A stretch of DNA of 64,000 nt from Corallococcus macrosporus (GCF_017302985.1 NZ_JAFIMU010000007.1:1612001-1676000), one strand, 5' to 3'; counted from the stretch's first letter, positions 10,413-19,269 are shown. Notes: a model not told the origin generated them from the letters alone. A program made the numbers and translations.

Positions 10413-10781
10413 ATGCACCTCCAAGATGCAGGGAACTTCCGTGAGCTCGGTCTCGGATCCGACGAGGCCCCTTCCATCGTGGAAGCGCGCGGGAAGATTC
10501 CGGAGGCAGAGCGCTCGCAGATCGGGCGCTATCTCGCGACGGGCACCGTCTTCGCGGTCAGTTCGGGGACGTTGAGTGACTGGTTCACCGGCGAGAAGAA
10601 CATCGCGCCCCATCACTCGCAGACGGATGGCGTCTGGCACTGGCGGGCCGACCTTCCGTATTACGTCCTGCGCTACGGCGTCGCGCTTCCGGACGCGTTC
10701 CTCCAGCGAATGCGGGACCTGAACTGGAAGTGCCCGGTCCTGTCGCAGCGGGAGCTGCTGGCGTTCGTGGAGCGGTTCTGA
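10413..10781 (+). CDS. uncharacterised 122-aa protein, divergent from the lipoprotein gene
   Basis: The start ATG 10413 is supported by GGAGGAG immediately upstream. The protein is soluble and acidic, with a conserved-looking core WHWRADLPYYVLRYGVALPDAF and a C-terminal ELLAFVERF, a pattern I associate with small bacterial proteins of unknown function but cannot tie to a named family. It faces away from the toxin-like lipoprotein across 68 bp, so both promoters must lie in that gap. Being next to a toxin/immunity-like pair it could be an orphan immunity protein or a regulator, but nothing in the sequence proves it. Confidence 0.6.
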   Translation: MHLQDAGNFRELGLGSDEAPSIVEARGKIPEAERSQIGRYLATGTVFAVSSGTLSDWFTGEKNIAPHHSQTDGVWHWRADLPYYVLRYGVALPDAFLQRMRDLNWKCPVLSQRELLAFVERF

Positions 10782-10867
10782 AGTAGCTCGCCTGTCTGGG
10801 TATGCCCTTTCGGCACCCGGGCCGGACAACAACCATTAACAGACATTTGGATTGGACTCCCTGCACA

Positions 10868-10882
10868 TAACGCGGAGCGTTA
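10868..10882. promoter_or_regulatory. perfect inverted repeat before the aldehyde dehydrogenase gene
   Basis: TAACGC-GGA-GCGTTA is a perfect 6+3+6 palindrome about 70 bp upstream of the ATG, in a 170-bp intergenic region. It is placed as an operator should be, but no regulator gene adjoins it. Confidence 0.4.
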
Positions 10883-10951
10883 CCTGCCTATCGTCTGTTC
10901 CGCGTCAAAACCCCGCACGTGCGCGTCTAAACCCAACGCAGGGAGTCCCCC

Positions 10952-12478
10952 ATGTCGAAGGTCTATGAAGCTCCGGGTCAGAAGGGCAGCAAGGTCGAGT
11001 ACAAGAGCCGCTACGGCAACTACATCGGCGGTGAGTTCGTCCCCCCCGTGAAGGGCCAGTACTTCGAGAACATCTCCCCCGTCACCGGCCGCCCCTTCTG
11101 CGAGATCCCCCGCTCCACCGCCGAGGACATCGAGAAGGCACTCGATGCCGCGCACAAGGCGAAGGACGCCTGGGGCAAGACCGCCGCCGGTGAGCGCGCC
11201 AACGTCCTGCTCAAGATCGCCGACCGCATGGAGCAGAACCTGGAGATGCTCGCCGTCTCCGAGACGTGGGACAACGGCAAGCCCATCCGCGAAACCCTCG
11301 CCGCGGACCTGCCGCTCGCCATCGACCACTTCCGCTACTTCGCCGGTTGTATCCGCGCGCAGGAAGGCTCGCTCAGCCAGCTGGATGACAACACCGTCGC
11401 CTACCACTTCAACGAACCGCTGGGCGTCGTCGGGCAGATCATCCCGTGGAACTTCCCGCTGCTCATGGCCGCGTGGAAGCTGGCCCCCGCGCTCGCCGCC
11501 GGCAACTGCGTCGTCCTCAAGCCCGCGGAGCAGACCCCCGTCACCATCCTCAAGTTCGCGGAGCTGGTGGGCGACCTGCTGCCTCCCGGCGTGCTCAACA
11601 TCGTGAACGGCTTCGGCATCGAGGCTGGCAAGCCGCTCGCCAGCAACAAGCGCATCGCCAAGATTGCGTTCACGGGTGAGACGACCACCGGCCGCCTCAT
11701 CATGCAGTACGCCTCCGAGAACATCATCCCCGTCACCCTGGAGCTGGGCGGCAAGTCCCCCAACATCTTCTTCGAGGACGTCTTCGCCAGGGACGACGAC
11801 TTCGCCCAGAAGGCGCTCGAAGGCTTCGCGATGTTCGCCCTCAACCAGGGCGAGGTCTGCACCTGCCCCTCGCGCTCGCTCGTCGCCGAGCGCTTCTACG
11901 ACGAGTTCATCGCCCGGGCCGTGGAGCGCACGAAGCGCATCGTGCAGGGCAACCCGCTGGACGTCTCCACGCAGATTGGCGCGCAGGCGTCCAACGACCA
12001 GTTGGAGAAGATCCTCTCCTACCTGGACATCGGCAAGAAGGAGGGCGCGAAGGTGCTCACCGGCGGCGGCCGCAAGGCGCTGCCCGGCGCGCTGGCGGAG
12101 GGCTACTACGTGGAGCCCACCATCTTCGAGGGCACCAACAAGATGCGCGTGTTCCAGGAGGAGATCTTCGGCCCCGTCGTCGCGGTGACGAAGTTCAAGG
12201 ACGCCGAGGACGCGCTCGCGCTGGCCAATGACACGCTCTACGGCCTGGGCGCCGGCGTGTGGACGCGTGACACCAACACCGCGTACCGCATGGGCCGCGG
12301 CATCCAGGCGGGCCGCGTCTGGGTGAACTGCTACCACCTGTACCCCGCGCACGCGGCGTTCGGCGGCTACAAGCAGTCCGGCATCGGCCGCGAGACGCAC
12401 AAGATGATGCTCAATCACTACCAGCAGACGAAGAACATGCTCGTCAGCTACGACCCGCAGCCCATGGGCTTCTTCTAG
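10952..12478 (+). CDS. NAD(P)-dependent aldehyde dehydrogenase (AldB/AcoD/ExaC type)
   Basis: 508 aa, full length. It oxidises aldehydes (acetaldehyde and similar) to acids. Seen in the sequence: the Rossmann and proton-shuttle region ([25 protein letters not shown]), the general-base region [10 protein letters not shown], and the catalytic cysteine C303 in [11 protein letters not shown] with a second cysteine C305, the pattern of the AldB/AcoD group. The C-terminal [15 protein letters not shown] is the usual oligomerisation/NAD segment. The DUF779 gene begins 11 bp after the stop, an arrangement often seen with this subgroup. The start is ATG 10952, with CAGGGAG upstream. A palindrome lies in the leader; codon bias is very strong, suggesting high expression. 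Confidence 0.95.
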   Translation: MSKVYEAPGQKGSKVEYKSRYGNYIGGEFVPPVKGQYFENISPVTGRPFCEIPRSTAEDIEKALDAAHKAKDAWGKTAAGERANVLLKIADRMEQNLEMLAVSETWDNGKPIRETLAADLPLAIDHFRYFAGCIRAQEGSLSQLDDNTVAYHFNEPLGVVGQIIPWNFPLLMAAWKLAPALAAGNCVVLKPAEQTPVTILKFAELVGDLLPPGVLNIVNGFGIEAGKPLASNKRIAKIAFTGETTTGRLIMQYASENIIPVTLELGGKSPNIFFEDVFARDDDFAQKALEGFAMFALNQGEVCTCPSRSLVAERFYDEFIARAVERTKRIVQGNPLDVSTQIGAQASNDQLEKILSYLDIGKKEGAKVLTGGGRKALPGALAEGYYVEPTIFEGTNKMRVFQEEIFGPVVAVTKFKDAEDALALANDTLYGLGAGVWTRDTNTAYRMGRGIQAGRVWVNCYHLYPAHAAFGGYKQSGIGRETHKMMLNHYQQTKNMLVSYDPQPMGFF

Positions 12479-12489
12479 GACGTCCGCCC

Positions 12490-12879
12490 ATGCCCGTGCC
12501 GCGCGTCGAGGTCACGCCGGCCGCCGAGGCCCTGCTCCACAAGATGCAGGGCCTTCACGGCCCGCTCCTCTTCCACCAGTCCGGCGGCTGCTGCGACGGC
12601 AGCGCGCCCATGTGCTTTCCGCGCGGCGACTTCCGCGTGGGGCAGGAGGACGTGTACCTGGGTGAAATCGTCGGCACGCCCTTCTACATCTCCGGCCCGC
12701 AGTTCCAGCTCTGGCGCCACACCCACCTCACCGTGGACGTGGTGCCCGGTCGCGGCAGCGGCTTCTCCGTGGAAGCCCCCGAAGGCGTGCGCTTCCTCAT
12801 CCGCTCACGCCTGTTCACCGACGACGAGTACCGCGCGCTGGAACAGGAAGGGCCCCCGCTCAAGGGGCCGCAACACTGA
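12490..12879 (+). CDS. DUF779-family protein
   Basis: 129 aa. It matches the DUF779 pattern: LFHQSGGCCDGSAPMCFP near the N-terminus, with paired cysteines, then VYLGEIVGTPFYIS and a C-terminal FLIRSRLFTDDEYR. The family has no proven biochemical role but is repeatedly found behind AldB/ExaC-type aldehyde dehydrogenases, as here with an 11-bp gap, so it probably supports that enzyme; the Cys motif suggests metal or thiol chemistry. Its 3' end overlaps the end of the convergent histidine kinase gene by 20 bp, an unusual antisense overlap of two coding ends. Confidence 0.88.
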   Translation: MPVPRVEVTPAAEALLHKMQGLHGPLLFHQSGGCCDGSAPMCFPRGDFRVGQEDVYLGEIVGTPFYISGPQFQLWRHTHLTVDVVPGRGSGFSVEAPEGVRFLIRSRLFTDDEYRALEQEGPPLKGPQH

Positions 12880-15820
12880 GGGACGCCATCCGGGGCAGCC
12901 GCAGCGTGAAGGTGGCGCCCTGCCCCGGCTGGCTGTCCACGTCGATGCGGCCGCCCAGCGCCTCGACGATTTGGCGGCTGATGTAGAGCCCCAGCCCCAT
13001 GCCGCCGTAGTGCCGCTCGCTCACGGCGCGCTCGAAGCGGCCGAAGAGGCGCGGCAGCGCGTCCGCTTCGATGCCGATGCCCTCGTCGCGCACCTCCAGC
13101 CAGACCTCGTCGCTGGCGTCCACGCCCGCGCGCACCGTCACCGGGTGGCCCGCGCCGTACTTCGCCGCGTTGGTGAGCAGGTTCACCAGCACCTGGTCCA
13201 GGCGCAGCGAGTCCCACTGCCCCGTCAGCGTGCGCGGCAGCTCCAGCGTCAGCGGGCAGCGCGCCTGGGCGAACACGTCCTCCAGGCGCTCCACCGCGTC
13301 GCGCGTCAGCTGCGCCAGGTCCACCTCCGCGCGCTCCAGCGCCAGCTTGCCCAATGACAGACGGCTCACGTCCAGCAGGTTGTCCACCAGCGCCGTCAGC
13401 CGCAGCACCTGCCGCTGCGCGGTGTTGAGCCGCCCCGTCACGGGCCCCTGCGTGCCCGCGTTCTCCAGCGCGCGGCCAATGAGGTTGTGCTGGAGGATGA
13501 GGCTGGTGAGCGGCGTCTTCAGCTCGTGGCTCGCCACGGAGAGGAACTCGTCGCGCAGCCGCACCGCGGCCTGGGCGTCGTGGAACAGGCGCGCGTTCTC
13601 CAGCGCCACGCTCACGCGCAGCGCCAGCTCCTCCGCCATCGTCACGTCCGCGGCCACCAGCGTGCGCTGGGGCTCCGAGGTGAACAGCGTGATGACGCCC
13701 AGCGTGCGGCCCCGCGCGCGCAGCGGCACCGACAGCACCGACGTGGGCTCCAGGCTGTCCACCAGCGCGCGGTGCGCGTCGCTCGTGGAGACGCCATCGC
13801 AGCGCTGCTTGAAGTCCAGGCGCGACACGAAGCGGACCTCGCCGGAGCGGAAGCACTGGAGCGCCGGGTGCTCGGGCCCCCGGTCCGTTCCCCCCAGCGC
13901 CTGCTGGAGCCGCGCGGCGTGCGCGGCGTCACGGTGCGCCGCCGTCACCCGCCGCAGGGTGCCGTCCGGCGCGGCCAGGTCCACCAGGCAGCCGGTGGCC
14001 ACGTGGTCCACCACCAGCCGCGCCACCTCCGGCAGCGCCTCCTCCACGTCGTCCAGGCGCAGCGCCAGCACGCGGCTGGCGTCCAGCAGCAATTGCAGAC
14101 GCTCCTCGGCCTCCTTGCGCCGGGTGATGTCCGCCATCGCGCCGGTGAGCTCCGTCACCTTCCCGTCCGGTCCGGCGATGGACTGCCCCACGCTGTGCAT
14201 CCAGCGCGCACCGTCGCGGCGCAGGACGCGGAACTCCGATTCGAAGAAGCCCGGCGCCTCGCGCAGGTGGCGCTGGAACTCCGCCTCCACGTGTGGCCGG
14301 TCCTCCGGGTGCAGCTGCTCCAGCAGGCTCCCCACCGGCAGCACCGAGTCCACCGCCGGCAGGCCCAGCATGTGGTTGAGCGCCGCGTCGCGCAGCTCCC
14401 GGTTGCGCACCAGGTCCACGCGCCAGGTGCCCATGTCGCCCGTCACCAGCGCCTGCCGCAGCCGCTCCGTGCGCTCGCGCAGCGCTTCGTAGAGCGCGGC
14501 CCGCTCCAGCGCCTGCGAGCACTGGTGCGCCAGCGCCTCCAGGAACGCGCGCTCCGCCGCCGGGAAGACACGCGACTCCGGCCACGCGAGCAGCAGCAGT
14601 CCGCGCACCCGCGTCTCACCCCACAGCGGCACCACCGCGCGCGCCCCGGGTCCCTGGCGGCGCGCGAGCTCCGCGTCCTGGGGGTAGCGCGCGACGAACT
14701 CCTCCAGCGAGGCGAACCACCCCGCTTCGCGGCGGATCTCCGGGAACCCCTGGGACGCGGGCCGATCCGGCGGGCGGGTGAAAGCAGCCAGCGCCTCCTC
14801 GGAGTAGCCCAGCACCCGCAGCGGGCGCGTCACGCCGTCCTCTTCCAGCGCCAGCACCGCGACGCGCGTGGCGCCGCTCGCCTCCCACACCTCGCGCGCC
14901 AGCACCTGCGCCACCGCGTCCTCGGAGGCCGCGCGGGACAGGGCCGCCGTCACCGCCTGCAAACGCGCCGTGCGCGCCTGGGCCTGACGGGCCTCGCCGT
15001 ACAGGAGCGCGTTGTCCAGCGACAGCGCCGCCCTGCGGGCCAGCTCACGCGCCAGCTCCAGGTCGCACTCGCCGAAGCGGCCGGCGGTGCCGGCCATCAA
15101 TGACAGACACCCCAGCACCCGCCCGCGCGCCTCCAGCGGCACCAGCATCACGGAGCGGCAGCCCAGGCGCCACGCCTCCGCCAGGGCCGGGCGTGTCCGC
15201 GCCGCCTCCTGGAACTGCTGCTCGGAGACGTCCGGGATGAAGTGGTGCTGGCCGGTGCGCAGCACGTGGGCCACGCCCTGGGAGCCGTTCTCCTCCAGGC
15301 GCCAGTGCTCGGCAATGGCATACACGGTGGACACGAGCGCGGGGTCCCGGTGCGCCGCGGCCCGGCGCACCACCTTGCCGGAGGGCGTGAGGGCGTCCAC
15401 CGCGCACCAGTCCGCCAGCGCCGGCACCACCAGCCGGGCCAGCTGGCCCAGCACCGTGGGCTCGTCCAGCGACGACCCCAGCACCTCGCCCGCGCGGGCC
15501 AGGAACGCGAAGCGGCCCGTCTCCGAGCCCGTCTCCGAGGAAGCGGAGGGCTCGCCCGTCCGCGGCGGGACCTCCTTCGCGGCCTCCGGGGTGCTCAGGA
15601 CATTGACGGCCGCTCCGCCCTGCGTCCCCGGCGACACGGCCTCCAGGACGGAGTTGGCGGCCTCGGTCGTGACGGCGGGAACGCCCGCCTGCCCCGCGCT
15701 GACGGGCGCGTCCACGCCACCGGGTGGCGGGGCGCAGGCCGCGTCGTGGGTCAGCACGGCGGACGGCGGCGGTGGCTCACCGGCGGGCTCGGTCGAAGGC
15801 TCGAGGGAGGATTCGGGCAT
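12860..15820 (-). CDS. multi-sensor histidine kinase (GAF-GAF-PAS-GAF-HisKA-HATPase)
   Basis: 986 aa, soluble. An unusual 110-residue Pro/Ala/Glu-rich N-terminus precedes three GAF-like domains (about 125-275, 290-450, 590-745) with a PAS/PAC domain between the second and third (about 460-585, ending in LTGAMADITRRKEAEE). The HisKA H-box is SVASHELKTPLTSL (H near 762). The HATPase domain has NLLTNAAKYGAG, DEGIGIEADALPRLF and GMGLGLYISRQI. No receiver or DNA-binding domain is fused and none adjoins it, so it is an orphan kinase of the type myxobacteria carry in number. The ligands of the GAF domains cannot be read from sequence. The 3' end overlaps the DUF779 gene on the other strand. Confidence 0.93.
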   Translation of the reverse strand: MPESSLEPSTEPAGEPPPPSAVLTHDAACAPPPGGVDAPVSAGQAGVPAVTTEAANSVLEAVSPGTQGGAAVNVLSTPEAAKEVPPRTGEPSASSETGSETGRFAFLARAGEVLGSSLDEPTVLGQLARLVVPALADWCAVDALTPSGKVVRRAAAHRDPALVSTVYAIAEHWRLEENGSQGVAHVLRTGQHHFIPDVSEQQFQEAARTRPALAEAWRLGCRSVMLVPLEARGRVLGCLSLMAGTAGRFGECDLELARELARRAALSLDNALLYGEARQAQARTARLQAVTAALSRAASEDAVAQVLAREVWEASGATRVAVLALEEDGVTRPLRVLGYSEEALAAFTRPPDRPASQGFPEIRREAGWFASLEEFVARYPQDAELARRQGPGARAVVPLWGETRVRGLLLLAWPESRVFPAAERAFLEALAHQCSQALERAALYEALRERTERLRQALVTGDMGTWRVDLVRNRELRDAALNHMLGLPAVDSVLPVGSLLEQLHPEDRPHVEAEFQRHLREAPGFFESEFRVLRRDGARWMHSVGQSIAGPDGKVTELTGAMADITRRKEAEERLQLLLDASRVLALRLDDVEEALPEVARLVVDHVATGCLVDLAAPDGTLRRVTAAHRDAAHAARLQQALGGTDRGPEHPALQCFRSGEVRFVSRLDFKQRCDGVSTSDAHRALVDSLEPTSVLSVPLRARGRTLGVITLFTSEPQRTLVAADVTMAEELALRVSVALENARLFHDAQAAVRLRDEFLSVASHELKTPLTSLILQHNLIGRALENAGTQGPVTGRLNTAQRQVLRLTALVDNLLDVSRLSLGKLALERAEVDLAQLTRDAVERLEDVFAQARCPLTLELPRTLTGQWDSLRLDQVLVNLLTNAAKYGAGHPVTVRAGVDASDEVWLEVRDEGIGIEADALPRLFGRFERAVSERHYGGMGLGLYISRQIVEALGGRIDVDSQPGQGATFTLRLPRMASLSVAAP

Positions 15821-15962
15821 GGAGCGCGGGCCAGGGCGTCATGGGGACGACGCCCCACCAAAGGGACGCTCCGATAATGACGGTCCCCCATGACCCACAA
15901 GCCTCCATGGTCCCGGCATTCCAGGCGAGTGTCCGGCAGACAACCCGAGCGTGCCCGGCGCC

Positions 15963-16913
15963 TCAGCCCGCCGTGACCTCCGGTGAAGGCGGGTTCCACC
16001 ACACCGCGCCCTTGTCCTGGATGGCCACGCGCGCCCGGTCCCGCACCGCCTGGAGCCCCGCCGCGTCCAGGGGCTGGAAGGCCGCGGCCGCCTGGAGCGC
16101 GGCGTCCTGTTCGTTCGGGAAGCTCATCCCCATCAGCATCACGTCCGGCGCCAGGGTGAGCGTGTAGCGCACGCACTCCTCCACCGACAGGTGCGGCAGC
16201 AGCGGCGTGCCCGGCGCCTCACCGCCGGAGCTGACCTTGCCGCGCGGCCGCGCCTGGAGCGGCCGGCCGTAACCCTCCGAGTCCCCCAGCAGCTTGCCCG
16301 CGCCGAACGTCTTGAAGGACACCACGCCCACGCCGTGCGCCCGCGCCAGCGGCAGCACCTCGTCCACGTAGCGCGCGTCCACGAACGGCCCCAGGGGGAA
16401 CATCACCACGTCGCACCGGCCGGAGCGCACCGCCGCCACCAGCGCGTCCGGGTGGTGGCAGGAGATGCCCTTGAAGCGCGCCTGCCCCTTCGCCACGCAG
16501 GCCTCTAACTGCGCCAGCGCGCCGCCCGGCCGGGCCACGGCCTCCCACTCCGCCAGCGTCTTCACCGCGTGCAGCGCGAACAGGTCCACCGACGGCAGGC
16601 CCAGCCGCCGCAGGGATTCCTCCACCTGCGGCGCCACCGGCGCGTCCAGCACGTCCACCTTGTCGATGACGAACACGCCCTCGCGCCGGCCGCGCAGGGC
16701 CTCGCCCACCACCTCCTCGCTCAGGCCGTCCTCGTAGCCGGGCGCGGTGTCGATGACGTTGAGCCCCGCGTCCAACGCGCGCACGAGCGTGGCGACCAGC
16801 CTCTCGCGAGGCACCGTGCGGTCCGCCAGGTCGCCAATGCCCACCGCCGTCGCGGTGAAGCCCGTGCGCCCCAGCGGGCGGCGCGGGGTGAAGCGGGGAA
16901 GCGAAGTCGTCAT
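15963..16913 (-). CDS. aldo/keto reductase
   Basis: 316 aa, normal size for the AKR superfamily, NADPH-dependent carbonyl reductases with a TIM-barrel fold. The catalytic tetrad can be placed: D55 (NVIDTAPG), Y60 (PGYEDG), K85 (FVIDKVD) and H115 (LFALHAV). GVVSFKTFGAGKLL and the C-terminal VMLMGMSFP supply the cofactor-loop region in the usual place. The C-terminus WNPP is atypical. It is a single gene between two minus-strand units, with no strong ribosome site at ATG 16913. The substrate is unknown; the DALVAAVRS segment resembles bacterial L-glyceraldehyde-3-phosphate/oxidoreductase-type AKRs only loosely. Confidence 0.9.
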   Translation of the reverse strand: MTTSLPRFTPRRPLGRTGFTATAVGIGDLADRTVPRERLVATLVRALDAGLNVIDTAPGYEDGLSEEVVGEALRGRREGVFVIDKVDVLDAPVAPQVEESLRRLGLPSVDLFALHAVKTLAEWEAVARPGGALAQLEACVAKGQARFKGISCHHPDALVAAVRSGRCDVVMFPLGPFVDARYVDEVLPLARAHGVGVVSFKTFGAGKLLGDSEGYGRPLQARPRGKVSSGGEAPGTPLLPHLSVEECVRYTLTLAPDVMLMGMSFPNEQDAALQAAAAFQPLDAAGLQAVRDRARVAIQDKGAVWWNPPSPEVTAG

Positions 16914-16953
16914 GAGGGAGTCCTCCCGCGGGCCCGGCGGAAAAACCAGCCTT

Positions 16954-17229
16954 TTACCGAGGGCTCCGCCTCGCGCGGTTCTTGTCCCAGATGGCCCCCA
17001 GGATGAGCAGGTAGGCCACCAGCCGCACGACGTACAGGTAGTGCAGGCGCTCGGCGTCCAGGGTGGGCGCCACCAGCGTCCCCAGCAGGTTGTGCACGCC
17101 CATCAGCGTGAAGGCCAATGAGAACAGCGCGAACAGCCGATCCTTCGACTGGACGTAGAAGCGCAGGAAGAACAGGGCGCACGCGAGGTACGCCATCATC
17201 ACCGCGCCATCGAGCAGGGTCTTGAACAT
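16954..17229 (-). CDS. small membrane protein (DUF5985-like), second of a pair
   Basis: 91 aa with three predicted transmembrane helices (about 7-24, 35-53, 65-83) and a basic C-terminus (DKNRARRSPR) that should lie in the cytoplasm. It resembles the preceding 85-aa membrane protein in size and layout: a short helix, a basic loop after about 25 residues, then a helix with VHNLLG where the partner has VNNVLL. ATG 17229 has a GGGGGGA ribosome site. It begins 12 bp after that gene, so the regulator-like gene and both membrane proteins form one operon. The two may form a heterodimer; function unknown. Confidence 0.7.
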   Translation of the reverse strand: MFKTLLDGAVMMAYLACALFFLRFYVQSKDRLFALFSLAFTLMGVHNLLGTLVAPTLDAERLHYLYVVRLVAYLLILGAIWDKNRARRSPR

Positions 17230-17241
17230 GGTGTCCCCCCC

Positions 17242-17499
17242 TTAGGACACGTCCCAGATGAGGCCGTAGAGCAGCACCGCGGCGCCCGTGAGCGACGTGG
17301 CGGTGCGCGCCAGCGACAGGTCCCCGGCCGGGATGAGCACCAGGTCCACGAAGAGCAGCACGTTGTTCACCGTGAAGGCAGAGAAGCACAGGCCGCTGTA
17401 GAGCAGCAGCTTCATCCGCGTGCGCCGCCAGGCCCTCAACAGCAGCACCGCGCACGCCGCGCTCGTCAACGCACACAGGATGTAGACCGCCTCAGCCAT
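17242..17499 (-). CDS. small membrane protein (DUF5985-like), first of a pair
   Basis: 85 aa with three predicted transmembrane helices (about 4-22, 32-52, 60-82) and a basic loop RAWRRTRMK between the first two. The pattern YILCALTSAACAVLLLRAWRR and NNVLLFVDLVLIP resembles small bacterial membrane proteins annotated DUF5985. The start overlaps the end of the upstream regulator-like gene by 8 bp, a sign of translational coupling. Function is unknown; the constant association with a second small membrane protein suggests a two-subunit membrane complex. Confidence 0.72.
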   Translation of the reverse strand: MAEAVYILCALTSAACAVLLLRAWRRTRMKLLLYSGLCFSAFTVNNVLLFVDLVLIPAGDLSLARTATSLTGAAVLLYGLIWDVS

Positions 17500-17902
17500 G
17501 TCCGTTGCCGTCCTTGTCCTTGTCCTGCTTGAACACGAACGCGTCCGCGAAGCCCCTCACCCGGTCCATGGGGCGTGAGAAGATGAACGAAATCACACTC
17601 ACGCGGCGCGCCGCGTACGCGCTCGCCAGCTCCGCGGTGGACTGCACGTCGTCCGACCGGCTGGGGCTGAACCGGTAGGCGTCCGCTGCCCCATCCTCGA
17701 GCAGCAGCCCTCCTGTCCGCAGCTCCGCCATGCGGCGGGCCGCGGAGGCTTCGGTGATGCGCAGCTCCAGGGCCACCGCCGACGCCGACCACGCCCGGTC
17801 CGTCCGGGCGCGAAGCAGGAGGAGCACCTCCAGCTTCTCGATGGAATCGATGTGCGTCGTGATGAAGCGCTGGACCCGTGAAGAAAGGCCGGCGTCAGTC
17901 AC
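17492..17902 (-). CDS. winged-helix-like regulator leading the DUF5985 operon
   Basis: About 136 aa from GTG 17902, behind GGTGGAG; a TTG at 17938 in frame is an alternative. Residues about 15-75 look like a winged helix: SIEKLEVLLLLRARTDRAWSA, a recognition-helix-like TEASAARRMAEL, then a wing ending FSPSRSDDV. The C-terminal part is hydrophobic-amphipathic (RRVSVISFIFSRPMDRVRGF) and ends in a charged, repetitive KQDKDKDGNG tail. It overlaps the first small membrane gene, so it probably controls or senses for that pair; it may lie at the membrane through its C-terminus. No family name is certain. Confidence 0.65.
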   Translation of the reverse strand: MTDAGLSSRVQRFITTHIDSIEKLEVLLLLRARTDRAWSASAVALELRITEASAARRMAELRTGGLLLEDGAADAYRFSPSRSDDVQSTAELASAYAARRVSVISFIFSRPMDRVRGFADAFVFKQDKDKDGNGHG

Positions 17903-17981
17903 GTCTCCACCTATGGACCTAGATACTTTGTGAATCAACCTTTTCGGTAAGGGCGGCTGTTCACAGCCTCACACGAGCTGG

Positions 17982-18016
17982 CCCCCTGCTCGGTCCGGGT
18001 GCGTCACGGCAGGGGG
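17982..18016. terminator. hairpin between two minus-strand operons
   Basis: CCCCCTGC and GCAGGGGG form a perfect 8-bp stem with a 19-base loop, just past the stop of the gene ending at 18030 (minus strand). There is no T-run, so it is either a weak terminator, an mRNA end stabiliser or chance in GC-rich DNA. Confidence 0.3.
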
Positions 18017-18029
18017 TGCCTGATTCCGC

Positions 18030-18851
18030 CTAGTTGCGAACGCGGGGGGCGGGGGCGCGCACGCGGACGTCCATGCGGGCGTCGCCGGCCACCATGCTGC
18101 TGATGGCCTCCGGCTGGGCCGGGGACAGTCGGGCCACGGCGCGCAGGGCGGCCACCAGGATGAGGGCCTCCAGGCTGGAGGGCACCGCCAGTCCCTGGGG
18201 CCCGGCCTTCACGGGCAGGGGCAGCCGGGGCAGCCGGCCGGCGGCGGACAGCGCCTCCACGGCGTAGGCGGGGCGGCCCTCCAGCGACACGGTGATGGCG
18301 GGCAGCGCCTTCGCTTCCGCTTCCGCGCCGTGCACCTGGAGCTCCAGCAGCCGCCCCAGCGCGCCGGGGGCCAGGTAGAGGGCCAGGCCGGAGGGGCCCT
18401 CGTCGTCGCCGTGGAAGACGCAGCCCTCGTAGGTGTGCTCGTGCGCGCCCGTCACGTCCACGACGAAGGCCTGGCTGTCGTCCCAGTGCGTCCAGGGCCG
18501 GGCCTCCCAGAACTCGGTGGCGGCCTGGACGAAGAGCAGCGCCTTGTCGCTGCCCAGCCCGGACACGCCCAGTTGCCCCCACGCGAGGAACGTGGCGATG
18601 GCCGCCCGAGCGGAGAGCGCCGCGGGGGACGGGGGCGCCACGGCCAGGCCCAGCTCGGCGGCGGCGTCCGCCAGCGCGGGCTCGCAGGACACCTGGGACG
18701 GCTCCAGCCCGGCGGTGAGGGCGCGCAGGCCGGCGGCGTCCGTCTGTTCGAAGACGGGGGCGGACGGCTCGCCCGTCTCTCCAATGCGCAGGTAGACACC
18801 GGTGGTGCCCACGGAGAGGGGCACCGGACCCAGCTTCAGCAGGTGATACAT
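18030..18851 (-). CDS. uncharacterised protein in the KaiC-like operon
   Basis: 273 aa starting at ATG 18851, 6 bases after GGAGGG. It begins MYHLLKLGPVPLSVGTTGVY, is rich in Ala/Leu/Gly, and has no membrane segment and no motif I recognise. A central acidic-aromatic segment (FWEARPWTHWDDSQAFVVDV) and a following FHGDDEG look like the most structured part. It is the last gene of an apparent operon, 28 bp after the receiver gene, which itself follows the KaiC-like gene by 14 bp, suggesting a role in the same regulatory unit. Annotated only as hypothetical. Confidence 0.7.
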   Translation of the reverse strand: MYHLLKLGPVPLSVGTTGVYLRIGETGEPSAPVFEQTDAAGLRALTAGLEPSQVSCEPALADAAAELGLAVAPPSPAALSARAAIATFLAWGQLGVSGLGSDKALLFVQAATEFWEARPWTHWDDSQAFVVDVTGAHEHTYEGCVFHGDDEGPSGLALYLAPGALGRLLELQVHGAEAEAKALPAITVSLEGRPAYAVEALSAAGRLPRLPLPVKAGPQGLAVPSSLEALILVAALRAVARLSPAQPEAISSMVAGDARMDVRVRAPAPRVRN

Positions 18852-18879
18852 GGCGGACCCTCCGGGCACGCGCGGCGCC

Positions 18880-19269
18880 TCACCCTCCCCGGGCGCGAGG
18901 GTTCGCGTCCAGGGACTTGCGGACCAGCTTCATCAGGGCGCGGATGTCGAACGGCTTCTGGAGGAATTCCATGGCCGGGTGCAGGCGCTTGAGGCCGTTG
19001 ACGTCCACGGCGCTCATGCCCAGCACGGGGATGTGGCGCAGCGTCGGGTCCTGGAGGATGCGCTCGATCAGCGCGGGGCCATCCAGCACGGGCATCATCC
19101 AGTCCGTCAGCACCAGGTCCGGCTTCACCTCCGCCATGCGCTCCAGGGCCTCGCGGCCATGGGACGCCGTGAGGACGCGGTAGCCCTCCTCCCTCAGGAG
19201 GTCCGCGAGCGCCTCCAGGATGCCCTGTTCGTCGTCCACCACCAGCACGGTCTCGGTCGCGGGAACCAC
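18880..19269 (-). CDS. single-domain response regulator of the KaiC-like operon
   Basis: A receiver domain of 129 aa: acidic pair VDDEQG, phospho-acceptor D56 in DLVLTDWMMP, MSAVD with the switch Ser, and K in EFLQKPFD. There is no output domain. The start is GTG 19269 behind AGAGGA; it lies 14 bp downstream of the KaiC-like gene and 28 bp upstream of the 273-aa unknown. KaiC-like proteins outside cyanobacteria are often encoded with two-component parts; this receiver is the likely phospho-input or output of the unit. No histidine kinase is in the operon, so its donor is unknown. Confidence 0.9.
   Translation of the reverse strand: MVPATETVLVVDDEQGILEALADLLREEGYRVLTASHGREALERMAEVKPDLVLTDWMMPVLDGPALIERILQDPTLRHIPVLGMSAVDVNGLKRLHPAMEFLQKPFDIRALMKLVRKSLDANPRARGG

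Noticed and set aside
10820-10870. A possible sigma-54 (-24/-12) promoter before the aldehyde dehydrogenase
   Set aside because: GG and GC elements are present but their spacing (7 or 12 bases between) does not match the required 10.
10880-12418. A minus-strand frame of about 510 codons over the aldehyde dehydrogenase
   Set aside because: A codon-bias artefact of strongly GC3-biased sequence opposite a clear gene.
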